Assembly (NCBI GenBank): GCA_036429605.1
Contig: CM071589.1
Coordinates: forward strand, 7,580,444 to 7,644,443
DNA length: 64,000 nucleotides
DNA from: Cladobotryum mycophilum
Lineage: Eukaryota; Ascomycota; Sordariomycetes; Hypocreales; Hypocreaceae
Reading direction: 5' to 3'
Both the position numbers and the translations under genes were made by a program. A model generated the notes under the pieces. It had not been told where the DNA came from. It made no database searches and worked only from the letters and a program-made list of their open reading frames with translations. Positions 43,546 to 54,465 of the stretch are shown piece by piece; the stretch's first letter is position 1; every line of letters begins with the position of its first letter.

Positions 43546-44049
43546 TTTCCTAACCATTATTCCGCGTGTCGTTCGAGTTCAACGACCGCGGGCCGCCCGC
43601 GAAACCGGCGCGATGCACGGACCACGCGAACCAAAACAACTCTAGACCAAAACAACCATTCTGGTTGGCCATCTATCAACCCAAATGCGACTGGGGTTAA
43701 CACGGTAAGGTTCAGCTTAACGCTTACATCATCAGGGTTGACTGGTATGCGTAAGCCAATGACCGCGGGGGTTGAAAAATCTGGTATAGCGCCAGGGGCG
43801 TTGTCTGGTGTACGGTTCAGCTACGCCGTGTTCTTCGAGTTTAGCAGGTAGACAGACTGGCGAACAAAAGGGGGCAAAGACAATCAATCTCTGGGGGTTT
43901 ATAATAACACGTCTATCATCTCATATAATAAAGCAGATAAATATAATGATTTTTTTCTTCTATAGCCATTATCATAATGATAATAACAATGATAATAATA
44001 ATAACACTATAATAATAATATAATAATCTAGCAACCTCTTAATCATAGA
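43546..44049. other. Unassigned GC-rich piece plus (TAA)n microsatellite
   Basis: 43550-43860 is GC-richer and gives protein-like but unrecognised frames. 43966-44031 is a TAA/TGA microsatellite (ATAATAATAATAACACTATAATAATAATATAATAAT). Confidence 0.5.
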
Positions 44050-44317
44050 ACAACCAACCGATTCTTTACGAACACCAGAGCATATACGGCTCCATGAGCC
44101 AAGTATGCTTCTACTGTGTCTGATATGTCAAGCTGCCATTCGGCCGGCGGCCTCGGCTGTGGCATCGCATTTTCGAAAACAGCATAAACTTACCGGAGAT
44201 TCACTGCAGCGGGTAACAGCGTTCAACGACTCGCGCCGAGCCAGCCTAAAGGATCCCCGTACGGTCGAGCTGCCGAGCGACCACAGCCTAAGTATTATTC
44301 ACCGGAGATTCTGCTAG
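44050..44317 (+). pseudogene. Fragment of a second telomere-linked helicase N-terminus (DUF3505-like zinc finger)
   Basis: The frame around 44105-44317 reads LLLCLICQAAIRPAASAVAS, HFRKQHKLTGDSLQ and LKDPRTVELPSDHS. Position by position it matches the N-terminus of the intact helicase gene at 45487 (CRLCKSAIRP, HFRHEHHLKG, LNDPIVAELPADG). The C-x2-C and His ligands are conserved. It stops after about 70 residues, so only the first finger remains. It may be a diverged paralogue cut during subtelomeric rearrangement. Confidence 0.7.
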
Positions 44318-45486
44318 AATCCCCCATACAAACTGGTCAACTTGGCCCGTGCATTGTTGCAAAATCGGTTACTGCTGGACCGATACGCTGATTGGCTAAA
44401 AATTTTCGAGGAGGGGTTAAGGGTTATGAAAGTAACAGGGTTTAACTTGTGATGTTCCAGGCATTTCCCAACAAGAATAACTTAAATTATAGGGTTTACG
44501 TTAATGGATCAGGGTAAGGCTATGGGTTTATGGTTTAGGCATTAGGTAGCTATGTATGATATTCCGGTTGTTTACTAATAAGAAAATAACTTAGATTACG
44601 GTTTGATGTTTTCAGTGGATTAGGGCGATATTGAGTAATAAGATAAAGTGTTACAGTTTAGGTATCAAGTACTAATGGTGAACAATATTATTAAGGACTG
44701 ACTAGATACATAAAAAAGAGATACAGGCTAGTATATATAGTGATTAAGTTTATTATAATATGAATGAATATAAGGTTTTATTTTTATAGAAATGAATTAA
44801 TGATCTAGTAGTCGTGATGGATCGAATTAATTATGTTCGAGCTATTGTGTGTGCTCGAGTTGATCTTGTTTGAGCCGATTGTAATTGGTTAAATTGTCCG
44901 AAGCTTTGCCGTGACTGTGTTCTAATCAATAGCTTGCATGAGTGTCACTAAAAATGGGTCCATTCTTGGTTAATGATATAAGTGTAAGGTTAGGTCGTTA
45001 TACTATAGTGAATAGCTGTATTAGCGACTGGCTAAACTAATTTTACCCGGGAGACATAAGGGTTTATTTAGGGAATGGGTTTATTCTGATTTGAATGAAT
45101 GTGAGGTTCGTTCTTACGGGAATGAACCCGTGCAGTACCATTGATTACCAGTGGTTGTTGCACTCACTTAGTGAGTAGGGGCTTAGGGGGTAAGTAGGAT
45201 TGGTGTTCTGGCTGGTCGAATTATCCGAGGCTTTACCGAAACAATACTAACTGGTAAGTCGCACTTATGAAACTAAAGGTAGGTCTAACCTGTTATCTAA
45301 CCTAATGGAGTCAGGCTGTCACAGCTGAATAAGTAGTTTAATAAGAGTACATTTAACAAACAGTTGGCATAGAAACCAATGTAAATATATAAAGGTCAAT
45401 AAGATTAATGGGCTTATAAATTTATTCTAGAGTAAATTAAATCTACCCAAATATTCTTTACTTTCTAATAAGAAAATAAACTTAAC
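44318..45486. other. AT-rich upstream region of the helicase gene
   Basis: No gene seen. It contains a TTCATTC/GAATGAA-type motif at about 45085-45130 (GTTTATTCTGATTTGAATGA, then GGAATGAACCCG) that recurs around the helicase copies at 51.9, 54.5, 55.0 and 57.1 kb. Confidence 0.5.
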
Positions 45487-48400
45487 ATGGAAGAATATAT
45501 ATATTTTAATAAGGAGCATTATATACTTATATGCCGATTGTGTAAGAGTGCAATTCGCCCGGGCAACAGTATCGAGAGACATTTTCGTCATGAACATCAC
45601 TTAAAAGGGCAGGTATTACAGAACATCAAAGATTACTTCCGCCATATGCAATTAAATGATCCAATTGTGGCAGAGCTCCCGGCAGATGGGGCTATAGCAA
45701 TCGAATCGCTTAAGGCATTACGTGGTTACAGCTGCACGAGCTGTCGATATTTAACTACGGCAAGTGATAATATTACCCGGCATTGGAGGGAGGCCAAACA
45801 TGAGGCCACAGGGGATCGATGGACTGAAGTACAGCTACAAACGTGGTCGCGGGGCCGGTATGCGAGATACTGGATTGTTAGGGTTCATGGCGATGATACT
45901 GTACCGGAAACTATGGCTACAGAGAGTATAATGGACAAGATAATCGCGGATAGCAAGGCTGAGCTATTAGAAGAGGACACTAAACGGAACCAGAAAGGCG
46001 ACACGCAAGAAGGCATTGACTACGACTCGACTTGGGTAAAGGAAATGAAGTGGGTAAGGCACTTCGGGGACCGGAATCTAAGCGAGATACACGACGCGGC
46101 TCAGTGGATACGAGCAAAGGCTACTACTATAAAGACAAGAATAGCCGAGGACAATGAAGCTATGAGTGAGGTGCGGATACTAACGAGACTGGGCGAGAGC
46201 TTTGATCGCGAGGTAGACCGCTGCAGCTGGCGACTAGACAGCGTGCCGAAGGAGACACTGCAGTGTCTACACGGCATCGAAGCGGGCAAACCAAACAGCA
46301 GGCCGTTCGGGCATACTGCGCAGGAAAGGTCACAAAGCAAGTACCAATCCGTCGGACACCGTTACTTGGGGTTCTGCTGGAGGGCGTACCATATGGGTCG
46401 CGAGGAAGCGGCCACACGGCTGGGGATGCGCTTCACAGACGAGCAATGGGGCTTAATGGCAGATGTGGCCCGCGAGCTAGAGAACCAGCAGTTATGCGAC
46501 AGGGTCGGACAACCCAGACTACACAATAATAACGATATCTTTAGCGAGGATGACAATAGCGAGAGTGGGAGCGAGGGAGAGGGAGAGGGAGAGGAAGAGG
46601 AAGAGGAAGGTGGTAGAGAGAGAGTGCCAACGGCTGCGCTTGACCAGGCTGTATTCCGGTTCATGATAGCTTCCATCAAGGTACGCGTCGGCGGCGATAT
46701 GTACAGCAACGCAATGCTGTGCTTCTGCGCGGCGGCGGGCATTCGCAGGCACCCGCTAGGCTATATGGAGGCGTATCTATATACGGGCATACTGGCGGCA
46801 CTGGTATGGCTGTCCCGGATGTTCTTTCTAGAAGCCGGGTTCGAGAACGAGCCGCGGGAGCTAGATGCGGTGAGCATAGAGGCGCTTACTAGATTCCGGC
46901 AGGAGCACGAGACATGGATGTGCATAGGCACTTATACCGTCATGAGTAAGGTGATCAACTGGATGGCATACGGCAAGGGGCACCGTAACAAGACGGGCGG
47001 AACACCGACGGTGCGTTGGTCGGATGACGGCGAGTCGCTGGTCCATAACGGGGAGCAGATGCTTGTGCGCGACTTCCAGCGGGCGGCTTGCAAAGTCACG
47101 GTGCAGGCAGACGAATTGCTGAACCAAATGCTAGGCGGGACGTGGGATCGGACCGGGCCCGGAATAGACATGAAGCGGATTGTCGATACCACGGTGCGGC
47201 TCGGGGCCGGCCAGTCGTTTGTGACAAACGAGAAGAACGGGTGGCTAGACGCCGGGCCAGGTAAGGTAATGCGTTCTATGGAAGCGTCGATATTCGATAA
47301 AACGACGAACCAGTGGAAGCGAGCCGGTGTACGGAGGTGGATGCAGCAGCTACGTGTATTCCGAGAGGCGTTAATGGTGCTCGTGCATGTATGGGGAGGG
47401 CAGCCGGGACGCGGGCCGGAAGTGACAACGTTACGGCACTGCGATACATGGCAGGTAATGCGCAATATCTTTCTACACGAGGGGCAAGTCATGATCGTGA
47501 CGGACCGCGACAAGATGAAGGCGATCCGCGAGAACGGCCGCAAGGTAGCCCGGTTTCTACCAGACCGTATCGGGCGGATGATGGTGGCGTACATTGCGTG
47601 GCTACTACCGGCGGAGCGAGCGCTACGGCGTAAGTGTAAGCTGCCGGAGCCACAAGAAAACTGCTTAGAGTTTCTGTGGAGGAACGGTAACTCGAAGCGT
47701 TGGGACACGGACCGACTGAGTTCGATCATGATACGTCTACTGCAGGCGGAGATCAAAATGAGGCTAGGCGTTGGACGATATCGCGTAGTGGCGATCGAGC
47801 TCGGGCGGAAGATCCGGGGGCTGGTAATGAAGCAAGTTGATGGGATGGCCGGTGACGACGATGATGAAGATGGTATTGAGGTAGACCCGATGACGGGCGA
47901 GGCAGCAGATGTAAGGGGCAGCTGGAACATTGTGTGGGATCTACAGAGCACGCATGGTACGAAGATGGCGCGGCAGCACTACGCCGTATACGTTGGGATG
48001 CCGGGCCGGTTGTCGCCGGAGATGATCACAACGTACCGGTCGATCAGCCAGCTGTGGCACCAGTTCTTGATGGAAGGAGACGAGGGCCGGGCCGGCTGGA
48101 AACGCAAGGCGGCGTGCGACGGAGCGGCAGCGGCGAGCAAGAGGAGGAAGACGGAGCCGGAGAAAGAGGAAGTAGAGCGGGAGATGGTCAGGGGGCTGCG
48201 GACGTTAATAGGCCCGACGTCAACGTGGCGGTCAGCCAAGCAGATGGAGAGCATGCGGACAATTCTATCACTACGCGGAGAGCAGTCGGTGATATGCGTG
48301 CTCCCGACCGGTGCAGGCAAGAGCTTGCTGTTCATGGTGCCGGCCATCATGAGCGGCGGAGGCACGAGCGTGGTAGTAGTGCCGTTCGCCGCGCTGATGG

Positions 48401-49986
48401 CAGACTTGGTTGACCGGGCGAGGCAGATGGGCGTGGATGTGATCGAGTTCCGGCCGACGACCAACTCCGTCAGAGAGAGCTTGCCGAGGGCGGCGCGGAT
48501 GGTCGTCGTGAGCGCGGACACGGCGTTGGTGCCGACTTTCCATGCATACGTGGACGGGCTGAAAGCCAATGGGCTACTGCAGCGTATATTCATCGACGAG
48601 GCACACACAGCGATTACAGATGTATCGTACCGGGTAAAGCTGGGTGAGCTGAAAGGATTAAGTCGGTTCAAGAGACCAATAGTGCTGTTAACCGCAACGA
48701 TGCCGGTTACGTTTGAGCGCTGGTTCCGGGATGAGATGCTAGCTTCGTCGGCATTGATAGTCCGGGACCGTACGACGAAACGGAACTGCCGGTACGAGGT
48801 GGAGCAGGTCAAGCCAGGCGCCGGGGCTGTGGATACTCGAGTGGTTGATCTAGTACGGCGCATTGGATCGACCATGGTAAGTGGCCAGAAGGGCATAGTA
48901 TACTGCCGGTCGAAGCTTAAGTGCGCAGCGCTGGCAGAAGAGATCGGGTGTGGGGCGCACCACGGGGACATGGAAGAGGCGGCACGGGACGAGGCGCGTA
49001 CATCATGGGCAGCGGGAGGCAGGCATCGATGGATCGTGGCGACGACGGGGCTAGGCACAGGCATCGACATCGGGGGGATCGTGGCCGTCATACACGCGGA
49101 GATGCCATACGGGCTAGTTGACTTCGTGCAGCAGACAGGCCGGGGCGCACGGCGCGAGGGCGAGGAGGTCCGGTCGGTTATTATACACGACGGGAAGACG
49201 CCGTGGGAGGCGATTAGCACCGATAAGGTAAGCCACGTCAATAAACACCAGATGGAGATGTTTATAAAGAGCCCCGGGTGTCGCCGAGAAGTATTATCGT
49301 CGTTTATGGACGGAGTGGTTGGCGAGGTATGTGCTGATGTTACCGGAGCCATTCCGTGTGACCGGTGCGAGCCGTCGATGGAGGAAGAAGACAAGGAGAA
49401 CACAGTGGGGATAGAAGAGCAAAGCGCAAGGGGAGAGAGGAGGGCAAGTGAAGGAGTGTGGAGAGCGTTTAATAAGAGCGAGGGGGAGAGGGTAGCCATG
49501 CTGACACGTTGGTTGGACGAGGTGCAGGATATATGTGCGATATGCCATATACGGAACTGCACACGAACACCAGCAGGGCAGCCAGTTACGTTATATCAAA
49601 GGCATAGGAGGCCGGGAAGCCAGTGCGAGCCGGTAAAGGAAGAGCGGTACAGTAGTATACGGCAGAAGATTCGGTTCGCGGATAACTCATGTTGTTTCCG
49701 CTGCAAGTTACCGTCAGATTGGTGCAAGGAAGCCCGCGAGAGCGCCGGGGAGGGTGAAGGCTGCATGTATATGGATAAAGTACTTCCGGTTGCGTTACTG
49801 CCAATGGGCCACTCGTCGATGAAGATGTGGGTAAAGGAGAAGTTCAAGATTGATGTAGATGATAGAGCAGAGTGGTATAGGTGGTTAGCGGGTCGGGTTC
49901 AATTCCATGGGACGCAGGGGACCAATATGCACGTGTTATGGGAGGCAATTGTATATAAGGCATATAATACAGGCAGGAGTAAATAA
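45487..49986 (+). CDS. Telomere-linked RecQ-like helicase (TLH type), intact
   Basis: An intronless 1,499-residue frame. N-terminus: two zinc fingers of DUF3505 type (C16-x2-C19 with HFRHEH; then GYSCTSCRYL with HWREAKH, residues 76-104). An acidic stretch (SEGEGEGEEEEEE) lies near residue 360. A long middle domain of unknown fold follows. Helicase core: Walker A LPTGAGKS near 940, DEAH box in FIDEAHTAI near 1035, motif III LLTATMP, then VYCRSKLKCAAL, ATTGLGTGIDIGG and the arginine-finger motif QQTGRGARR near 1214. Cysteine pairs CAICHIRNC and CCFRCKLPSDWC follow. All SF2 motifs are intact. TLH genes are typically subtelomeric in fungi and are thought to act in telomere recombination or maintenance. 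RIP-type damage is absent here, in contrast to the copies downstream. Confidence 0.93.
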   Translation: MEEYIYFNKEHYILICRLCKSAIRPGNSIERHFRHEHHLKGQVLQNIKDYFRHMQLNDPIVAELPADGAIAIESLKALRGYSCTSCRYLTTASDNITRHWREAKHEATGDRWTEVQLQTWSRGRYARYWIVRVHGDDTVPETMATESIMDKIIADSKAELLEEDTKRNQKGDTQEGIDYDSTWVKEMKWVRHFGDRNLSEIHDAAQWIRAKATTIKTRIAEDNEAMSEVRILTRLGESFDREVDRCSWRLDSVPKETLQCLHGIEAGKPNSRPFGHTAQERSQSKYQSVGHRYLGFCWRAYHMGREEAATRLGMRFTDEQWGLMADVARELENQQLCDRVGQPRLHNNNDIFSEDDNSESGSEGEGEGEEEEEEGGRERVPTAALDQAVFRFMIASIKVRVGGDMYSNAMLCFCAAAGIRRHPLGYMEAYLYTGILAALVWLSRMFFLEAGFENEPRELDAVSIEALTRFRQEHETWMCIGTYTVMSKVINWMAYGKGHRNKTGGTPTVRWSDDGESLVHNGEQMLVRDFQRAACKVTVQADELLNQMLGGTWDRTGPGIDMKRIVDTTVRLGAGQSFVTNEKNGWLDAGPGKVMRSMEASIFDKTTNQWKRAGVRRWMQQLRVFREALMVLVHVWGGQPGRGPEVTTLRHCDTWQVMRNIFLHEGQVMIVTDRDKMKAIRENGRKVARFLPDRIGRMMVAYIAWLLPAERALRRKCKLPEPQENCLEFLWRNGNSKRWDTDRLSSIMIRLLQAEIKMRLGVGRYRVVAIELGRKIRGLVMKQVDGMAGDDDDEDGIEVDPMTGEAADVRGSWNIVWDLQSTHGTKMARQHYAVYVGMPGRLSPEMITTYRSISQLWHQFLMEGDEGRAGWKRKAACDGAAAASKRRKTEPEKEEVEREMVRGLRTLIGPTSTWRSAKQMESMRTILSLRGEQSVICVLPTGAGKSLLFMVPAIMSGGGTSVVVVPFAALMADLVDRARQMGVDVIEFRPTTNSVRESLPRAARMVVVSADTALVPTFHAYVDGLKANGLLQRIFIDEAHTAITDVSYRVKLGELKGLSRFKRPIVLLTATMPVTFERWFRDEMLASSALIVRDRTTKRNCRYEVEQVKPGAGAVDTRVVDLVRRIGSTMVSGQKGIVYCRSKLKCAALAEEIGCGAHHGDMEEAARDEARTSWAAGGRHRWIVATTGLGTGIDIGGIVAVIHAEMPYGLVDFVQQTGRGARREGEEVRSVIIHDGKTPWEAISTDKVSHVNKHQMEMFIKSPGCRREVLSSFMDGVVGEVCADVTGAIPCDRCEPSMEEEDKENTVGIEEQSARGERRASEGVWRAFNKSEGERVAMLTRWLDEVQDICAICHIRNCTRTPAGQPVTLYQRHRRPGSQCEPVKEERYSSIRQKIRFADNSCCFRCKLPSDWCKEARESAGEGEGCMYMDKVLPVALLPMGHSSMKMWVKEKFKIDVDDRAEWYRWLAGRVQFHGTQGTNMHVLWEAIVYKAYNTGRSK

Positions 49987-50021
49987 AATAAAGCCAAAGG
50001 CAGGGCTTAAGGAACAGCAGA

Positions 50022-50133
50022 TCAATCGGTAAGAAGCACACGATGTCGTTATAAGTGGGCCCGTTACAGAGTGTAAAATTAATTACCGTCAATCAGTAAG
50101 AAGCACACGATGTTGTTATAAGTGGGCCCGTTA
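50022..50133 (+). repeat. Two 45-bp direct repeats just downstream of the helicase gene
   Basis: 50022-50066 and 50089-50133 share TAAGAAGCACACGATG and ATAAGTGGGCCCGTTA with two transitions between them. They start 35 bases after the stop codon, so they lie in or near the 3' UTR. Confidence 0.85.
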
Positions 50134-50740
50134 AATAAAAGTAAAAGAGAGAAAGAGGCAGGAGGAATAGGAAAATATGATCGAGTATATATTAGGTAAA
50201 TGGTATTAGAGGGTAATTTCAGATGGAGTAATAAAGGATTGGGTAAAAAGAGTAGGATGTGAGAAAGGTAAGGGTTTGTGCGTTGTATATGAGAGAAGAC
50301 GTTAGGACATAGAGGCAGAGGAGAAGATAGTGATAATAGAGAGAAAAGAGAGTAATAAAAAAGAGGTAAGCGTAAGGGAGACCCGGGAGAGGTTCGAAAG
50401 GGTTAAGTGAGAGGCACGGTATAATGGGTGGGAGGCGGAGAGGGCGAGAATGTCAGAGAGGGGCAGCGGACGAGAACAGGAGCTAGTTTAGGAGGGTAAA
50501 GGGCAAGGGGTGTTAGGCGAGGTATACGAGGGTTTATACAGGTTTTACGGGAAGGCAACGGGGTAAATAATATTAGAAATAGCGGGTTTAAATAGTATTG
50601 TAATTAATAGTAGTAAGGGGTTAAAGGAAATATTAATATAATTAGGAGAAAGAGTAAAATAGAAAGGGATAAAGAGTAGTCGATTGTATAGGGTATGTTA
50701 TAAGTTATAAATTAATTAAAAAATAAAATAAAAGTAATAG
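50134..50740 (+). pseudogene. Degenerate helicase C-terminal copy A
   Basis: Collinear with 53185-54050, the C-terminal coding part of the second helicase: shared stretches TATATTAGGTAAATGG/TATGTATCAGGTAAATGG, GGGTTAAGTGAGAGGCACGG and GGTTTTACGGGAAGGCAACGG. Many G-to-A and C-to-T changes and stops. No open frame remains. Confidence 0.75.
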
Positions 50741-51122
50741 TATATACGTTTAGGGATTAAAAATAATAAGAGAGTAAGAGATAGTAAATTAATTAATAAG
50801 GGATATAGGGTAAGAAGGTAAAGAGAAAAGTAAATAAGTAATGTAAATAATAGTTATAAAAGGGTTAGAGAAGTGAGTTTAGGAAGAATAATTCCAAGTA
50901 AAGTAATAGTTATAAGTAAAGGATAAGAGAATAGGAAAAACATAGTTCAAATGGCCAATACAGTAATAAATATAATAATAGTAGTAAAGGCAATGGTAAT
51001 AGTAAGAAGAGGGGTTTTGAAACCATGGATTAAAAGGGTTGAGAAAGTAGTGTTATAGGAAAAGGGAAGATAAAGAGTATAAAAAAGTAATGGAAGAGAG
51101 TAGTAATAGAGTAGGGTAAGTA

Positions 51123-51362
51123 AACCCGTGGAACCCATAAGCGGCAGCCCGTATCCCGCGGAGCGTAAAAAGAAAAGGAGACGGGTAAACCCAAAGAACC
51201 CGTGAGCGGCAGCCCGTATCCCGCGGAGCGTAAAAAGAAAAGAAGACGGGTAAAGACCCGAACCCGTGAGCGGCAGCCCGTATCCCGCGGAGCGTGAAAA
51301 GAAAAAGAGACGGGTAAAGACCCGAACCCGTGAGCAATAGCCCATATCAGTGCAAAAAGAAA
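51123..51362 (+). repeat. Minisatellite of about 64 bp, four copies
   Basis: GCGGCAGCCCGTATCCCGCG recurs at about 51141, 51206 and 51270, and in decayed form at 51333. Each copy is followed by GGAGCGTAAAAAGAAAAG-like sequence and GACGGGTAAA. GC-rich islands in AT-rich surroundings. Confidence 0.85.
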
Positions 51363-51419
51363 AGGGGGTTTACCCCCACCCCGACAGGGAGTAAGGCACG
51401 AAGGGCTAAGAGGCAATGG

Positions 51420-51680
51420 GGTATGTAGGGTTAGAGATAGCGAGAGAGGATGGTATTGTGATTGACAGTAGCAGTGGGTTAGAGGAGATGTTTATGTGGT
51501 TAAGGGGGCGGGTAACATAGGGAGGGTTAGAAAGCAATCGATTGTATAGGGTATTTAATAGGTTATATAAATTAGTTAAAAAATAGGGTAGGAGTAATAG
51601 TATATAAGTTTAGGGAATAATAATAATAGGGTAAGAGAGAGTAAAGTAATAGATAAGGGATATAGGGTAATAAGGTGAAG
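51420..51680 (+). pseudogene. Degenerate helicase C-terminal copy B (tail only)
   Basis: Matches 53870-54110 (GATGGTATTGTGATTGACAG versus GATGGAGTTGTGATTGACAG; GGGTTAGAGGAGATGT in both) and also the end of copy A. It is preceded directly by the 64-bp minisatellite. Confidence 0.7.
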
Positions 51681-52059
51681 AGAAAGTAAATGAGTAAGGG
51701 TTTTTTATGGATGGATAAAAAAGAGATAGAAAGAGGGGTTTTGAATCCGTGGATTAGAAGGGATAAGAAGAAGGGTTTTGAATCCACGGATTAAAAAGGC
51801 AGGAAATAAGGGTTTATAATATAAGTAATAAGTAAAGCAAATAGTTAAGAAAAGGCAATAGAGTTTAAGAGAGAGTTTAAATAAGAGGTTTAGAGGTTAC
51901 AGGTATAAGAGAGTGGGTTTATTCGGATAAGAACAGAAAAAGTAAAAGAAGGAAATTGATTCGGATTAGAATGAAGTGAGGTGTTAGGGATCCGGGATAA
52001 TAAGGGGTGGATGAGCCCGTTGGATTATACACCGATTTATTCGGCTATAATTAAAATCG

Positions 52060-54028
52060 CGCGCATATCAGTGTTATACCAGTCGTATTTAGAGAGGGTT
52101 CCCAGTTCAGGGGGCAGCAGGAAAAGGTAATACAGGCGGTTATACACGGGGAGAGCCCGATTATATAGATTACAGGGACAGGAAAGGGAAAGAGTTTATC
52201 GTTTATGTTACTGGCGTTTTGTTCGGCGGACGGGACGACGATTGTGATTGTGCCGTTGGTATCGTTGCGGGGGGATTTACACGAGCGATGCGAGAAAAGC
52301 AAGATCGAGGCATACATTTGGCAGAGCCAAGGGAGCAACGGAGCGGCATCGATCGTGTTCGTGACGCCCGAGTCGGCAGTGACGAAAGGGTTCCGGGATT
52401 TCGTTAACCGATTACATGCACGGCAGGCATTAGACCGGGTAGTGGTGGACGAGTGCCACGTTTTATTAGACGGAGGCGACAAGTTCAGGCCGCAGTTACG
52501 GCAGTTAGGGGAGACGTTGCGCGATTGGGGGGTGCAAAAGGTGTTTTTGACAGCAACGTTAGCGCCGGGTGACGAGGAGGAGTTTTTCAAGGTGGCCAAG
52601 TTATCGGCGACGAGGGTGAAGATGTTCCGATGGCGAACGATAAGGCAGAACATCGAGTACAGGGTAGAGATGGTGAAGGCAGGGTGGGACGAGGAAGAGG
52701 AGGAAGAGGATAAGAGGGTTTGCCGAATGGTGAGGGAGTGGTTAAACCGGCACGAGGAGGGCAGGGCGATCGTATACGGCGGATCGGTGGAGCGGGTCAA
52801 GGGGTTGGCGGAGACGTTGGGTTGCGAGGCGTATTACAACAAGATCGACACAACGGAGGGCAAGCAACGAAGGTTAAGGGCGTGGATCAGGGACGGGACG
52901 TTAATAGTGGCGACGAACGCATTGGGGATGGGGGTAGACATGCCGGACATACGATTAGTGGTGCACGCGGGGATGCCGGGCAAGTTGCGAGATTACGTAC
53001 AGGAGAGCGGGCGAGGGGGCGGGACGGGACGAAGAGCGAGGCAGTGGTGGTTTGCGGGGTAATGGGTCGAGAGGAGGATACGGGGAGTGGACCAAAGGGA
53101 AAAGGGGGAGAGACGGGGAAGGGAAAGAAAAGAAAGAACAGAAAGAACGGGAAGAAAGGGAAGAAGGCAAAAGAAAAGGAGAGGTGGGAAGAGGTGGTCA
53201 AGGAGTATGTATCAGGTAAATGGTGCCGAAGGGTTATTTTAGATAAGGTGATGGACAGTTGGTTAGAGAGATTGGGATGCTCGGAGGTCGAGGCAGTGTG
53301 TGATGTGTGTGAGAGGAGGCGTTGGGACACGGAGGCAGAGAAGGAAGTGGCGATGATGGAGGGCGAAGAGGGCGAAGAGGGCGACGAGGGCGACGAGGGC
53401 GACGTAAGCGCAAGGGAGATCCGGGAGAGGTTCGAGATGGTCAAGCAAGAGGCACGGTACGATGGGTGGGAGGCGGAGAGGGCTCGGATGTCAGAGGGGG
53501 CATCGGGCGAGGAGTTCGAGAGGCAGTTGGAAAAGTGGGCAGGGTGTTGCGTGGTGTGCAAGTTAGGGGGGCATTGGAAGCGGACCACAAGATGGATTTG
53601 TGCCCGGACAAGGGGGGTCGATGTGGGCAGTAGTACGTGGCAACGTGTCGGAGGTGGAGGAGGAGATGTTTGGGAAGCGGCGGTTCGGGGCGTATGCGGG
53701 GTGTTACGGGTGCGGGTTACGGCAGGCAATATGCGCGAGTTGGGAGGCGGCGGACGAGGACGGGAGCGGGTTCAGGAGGGTAAAGGGCAAGGGGTGTCAG
53801 TACTCGGGAGTGTTGAGCGAGGTATACGGGGGGATATGCGGGTTTTACGGGGAGGCAACGGGGTATGTGATATTAGAGATGGCGGGTTTGGATGGAGTTG
53901 TGATTGACAGTAATGATGGGTTAGAGGAGATGTGGGGGTGGATGGGAGAGAGAGTGTTATGGGGAGGGATGGAAAGTAGCCGGTTGTGTAGGGTATTTTA
54001 TAGATTATGTAAATTAGTTGAAGAATAG
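52060..54028 (+). pseudogene. Second telomere-linked RecQ-like helicase, truncated and frameshifted
   Basis: Begins abruptly near 52070 with FREGSQFRGQQEKVIQAVIH, then an in-frame TAG just before ITGTGKGKS (Walker A). It continues open for 285 codons: VIVPLVSLRGDLHERC, VVVDECHVLLDG (DECH box), FLTATLAPGDEEEF, ATNALGMGVDMPDI and VQESGRGG. A one-base shift in the G-run at about 53010-53018 separates this from DGTKSEAVVVCGVMG, then a Lys-rich linker (KKRKNRKNGKKGKKAKEKER), VCDVCERRRWD, an acidic repeat, CVVCKLGGH, another shift near 53585, and a Cys-rich end (YAGCYGCGLRQAICASWEA) to 54028. The N-terminal zinc finger half is missing. Its sequence differs greatly from the intact helicase, so it is a separate TLH lineage. 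Confidence 0.85.
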
Positions 54029-54164
54029 GGTAAGAAAAATAGTATATGAGTTAAGGGTTTAATAGTAATGATAGGGTTTGAGAAAATAAAGTAAAGAATA
54101 TAAAATAAGAAAATAATAAATAGTAAATAAATAATAGTTATAGAAAGTGAAGAGTAATAATAAA

Positions 54165-54465
54165 AAGAAGGGTTTTTAATGCACGGATTAAAAGAAATAG
54201 AAGAAGGGTTTTAAATGCATGGATTAAAAGAGATAGGAAGAAGGGTTTTAAATACGTGGATTAAAAAGGCCAATAAAGGTAAGGGTTTTCAATGCAGGGA
54301 TTAGAAAGGCCAATAAGGGTAAGGGTTTTAAATCCACGAATTGAAAAGGCCAATAAACAGGGATTTCCATGCATGGATTAAAAGGATAAAAAAAGGGATT
54401 TTAATACAGGGATTAAAAAGGCCAATAATAGTAAGGTTTTTAATGGGGGGATTAAAAAAACAAGA
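54165..54465 (+). repeat. About 8 copies of a 35-40 bp repeat (AAGGGTTTTNAATGCATGGATTAAAA)
   Basis: Units start near 54169, 54204, 54239, 54280, 54320, 54360, 54392 and 54430 and vary at the central word (TGCATGG, ATACGTGG, TCCACGA). Single or paired copies also occur at about 51010 and 51733-51800, so it is a family tied to the helicase copies. Confidence 0.75.

Noticed and set aside
46932..49562. Long minus-strand frames (339 and 527 codons) inside the helicase gene
   Set aside because: Ser/Thr/Arg-rich antisense shadows of the plus-strand helicase frame, with no motifs.
52887..53729. 280-codon minus-strand Ser/Pro/His-rich frame
   Set aside because: Antisense shadow of the GC-biased second helicase copy.
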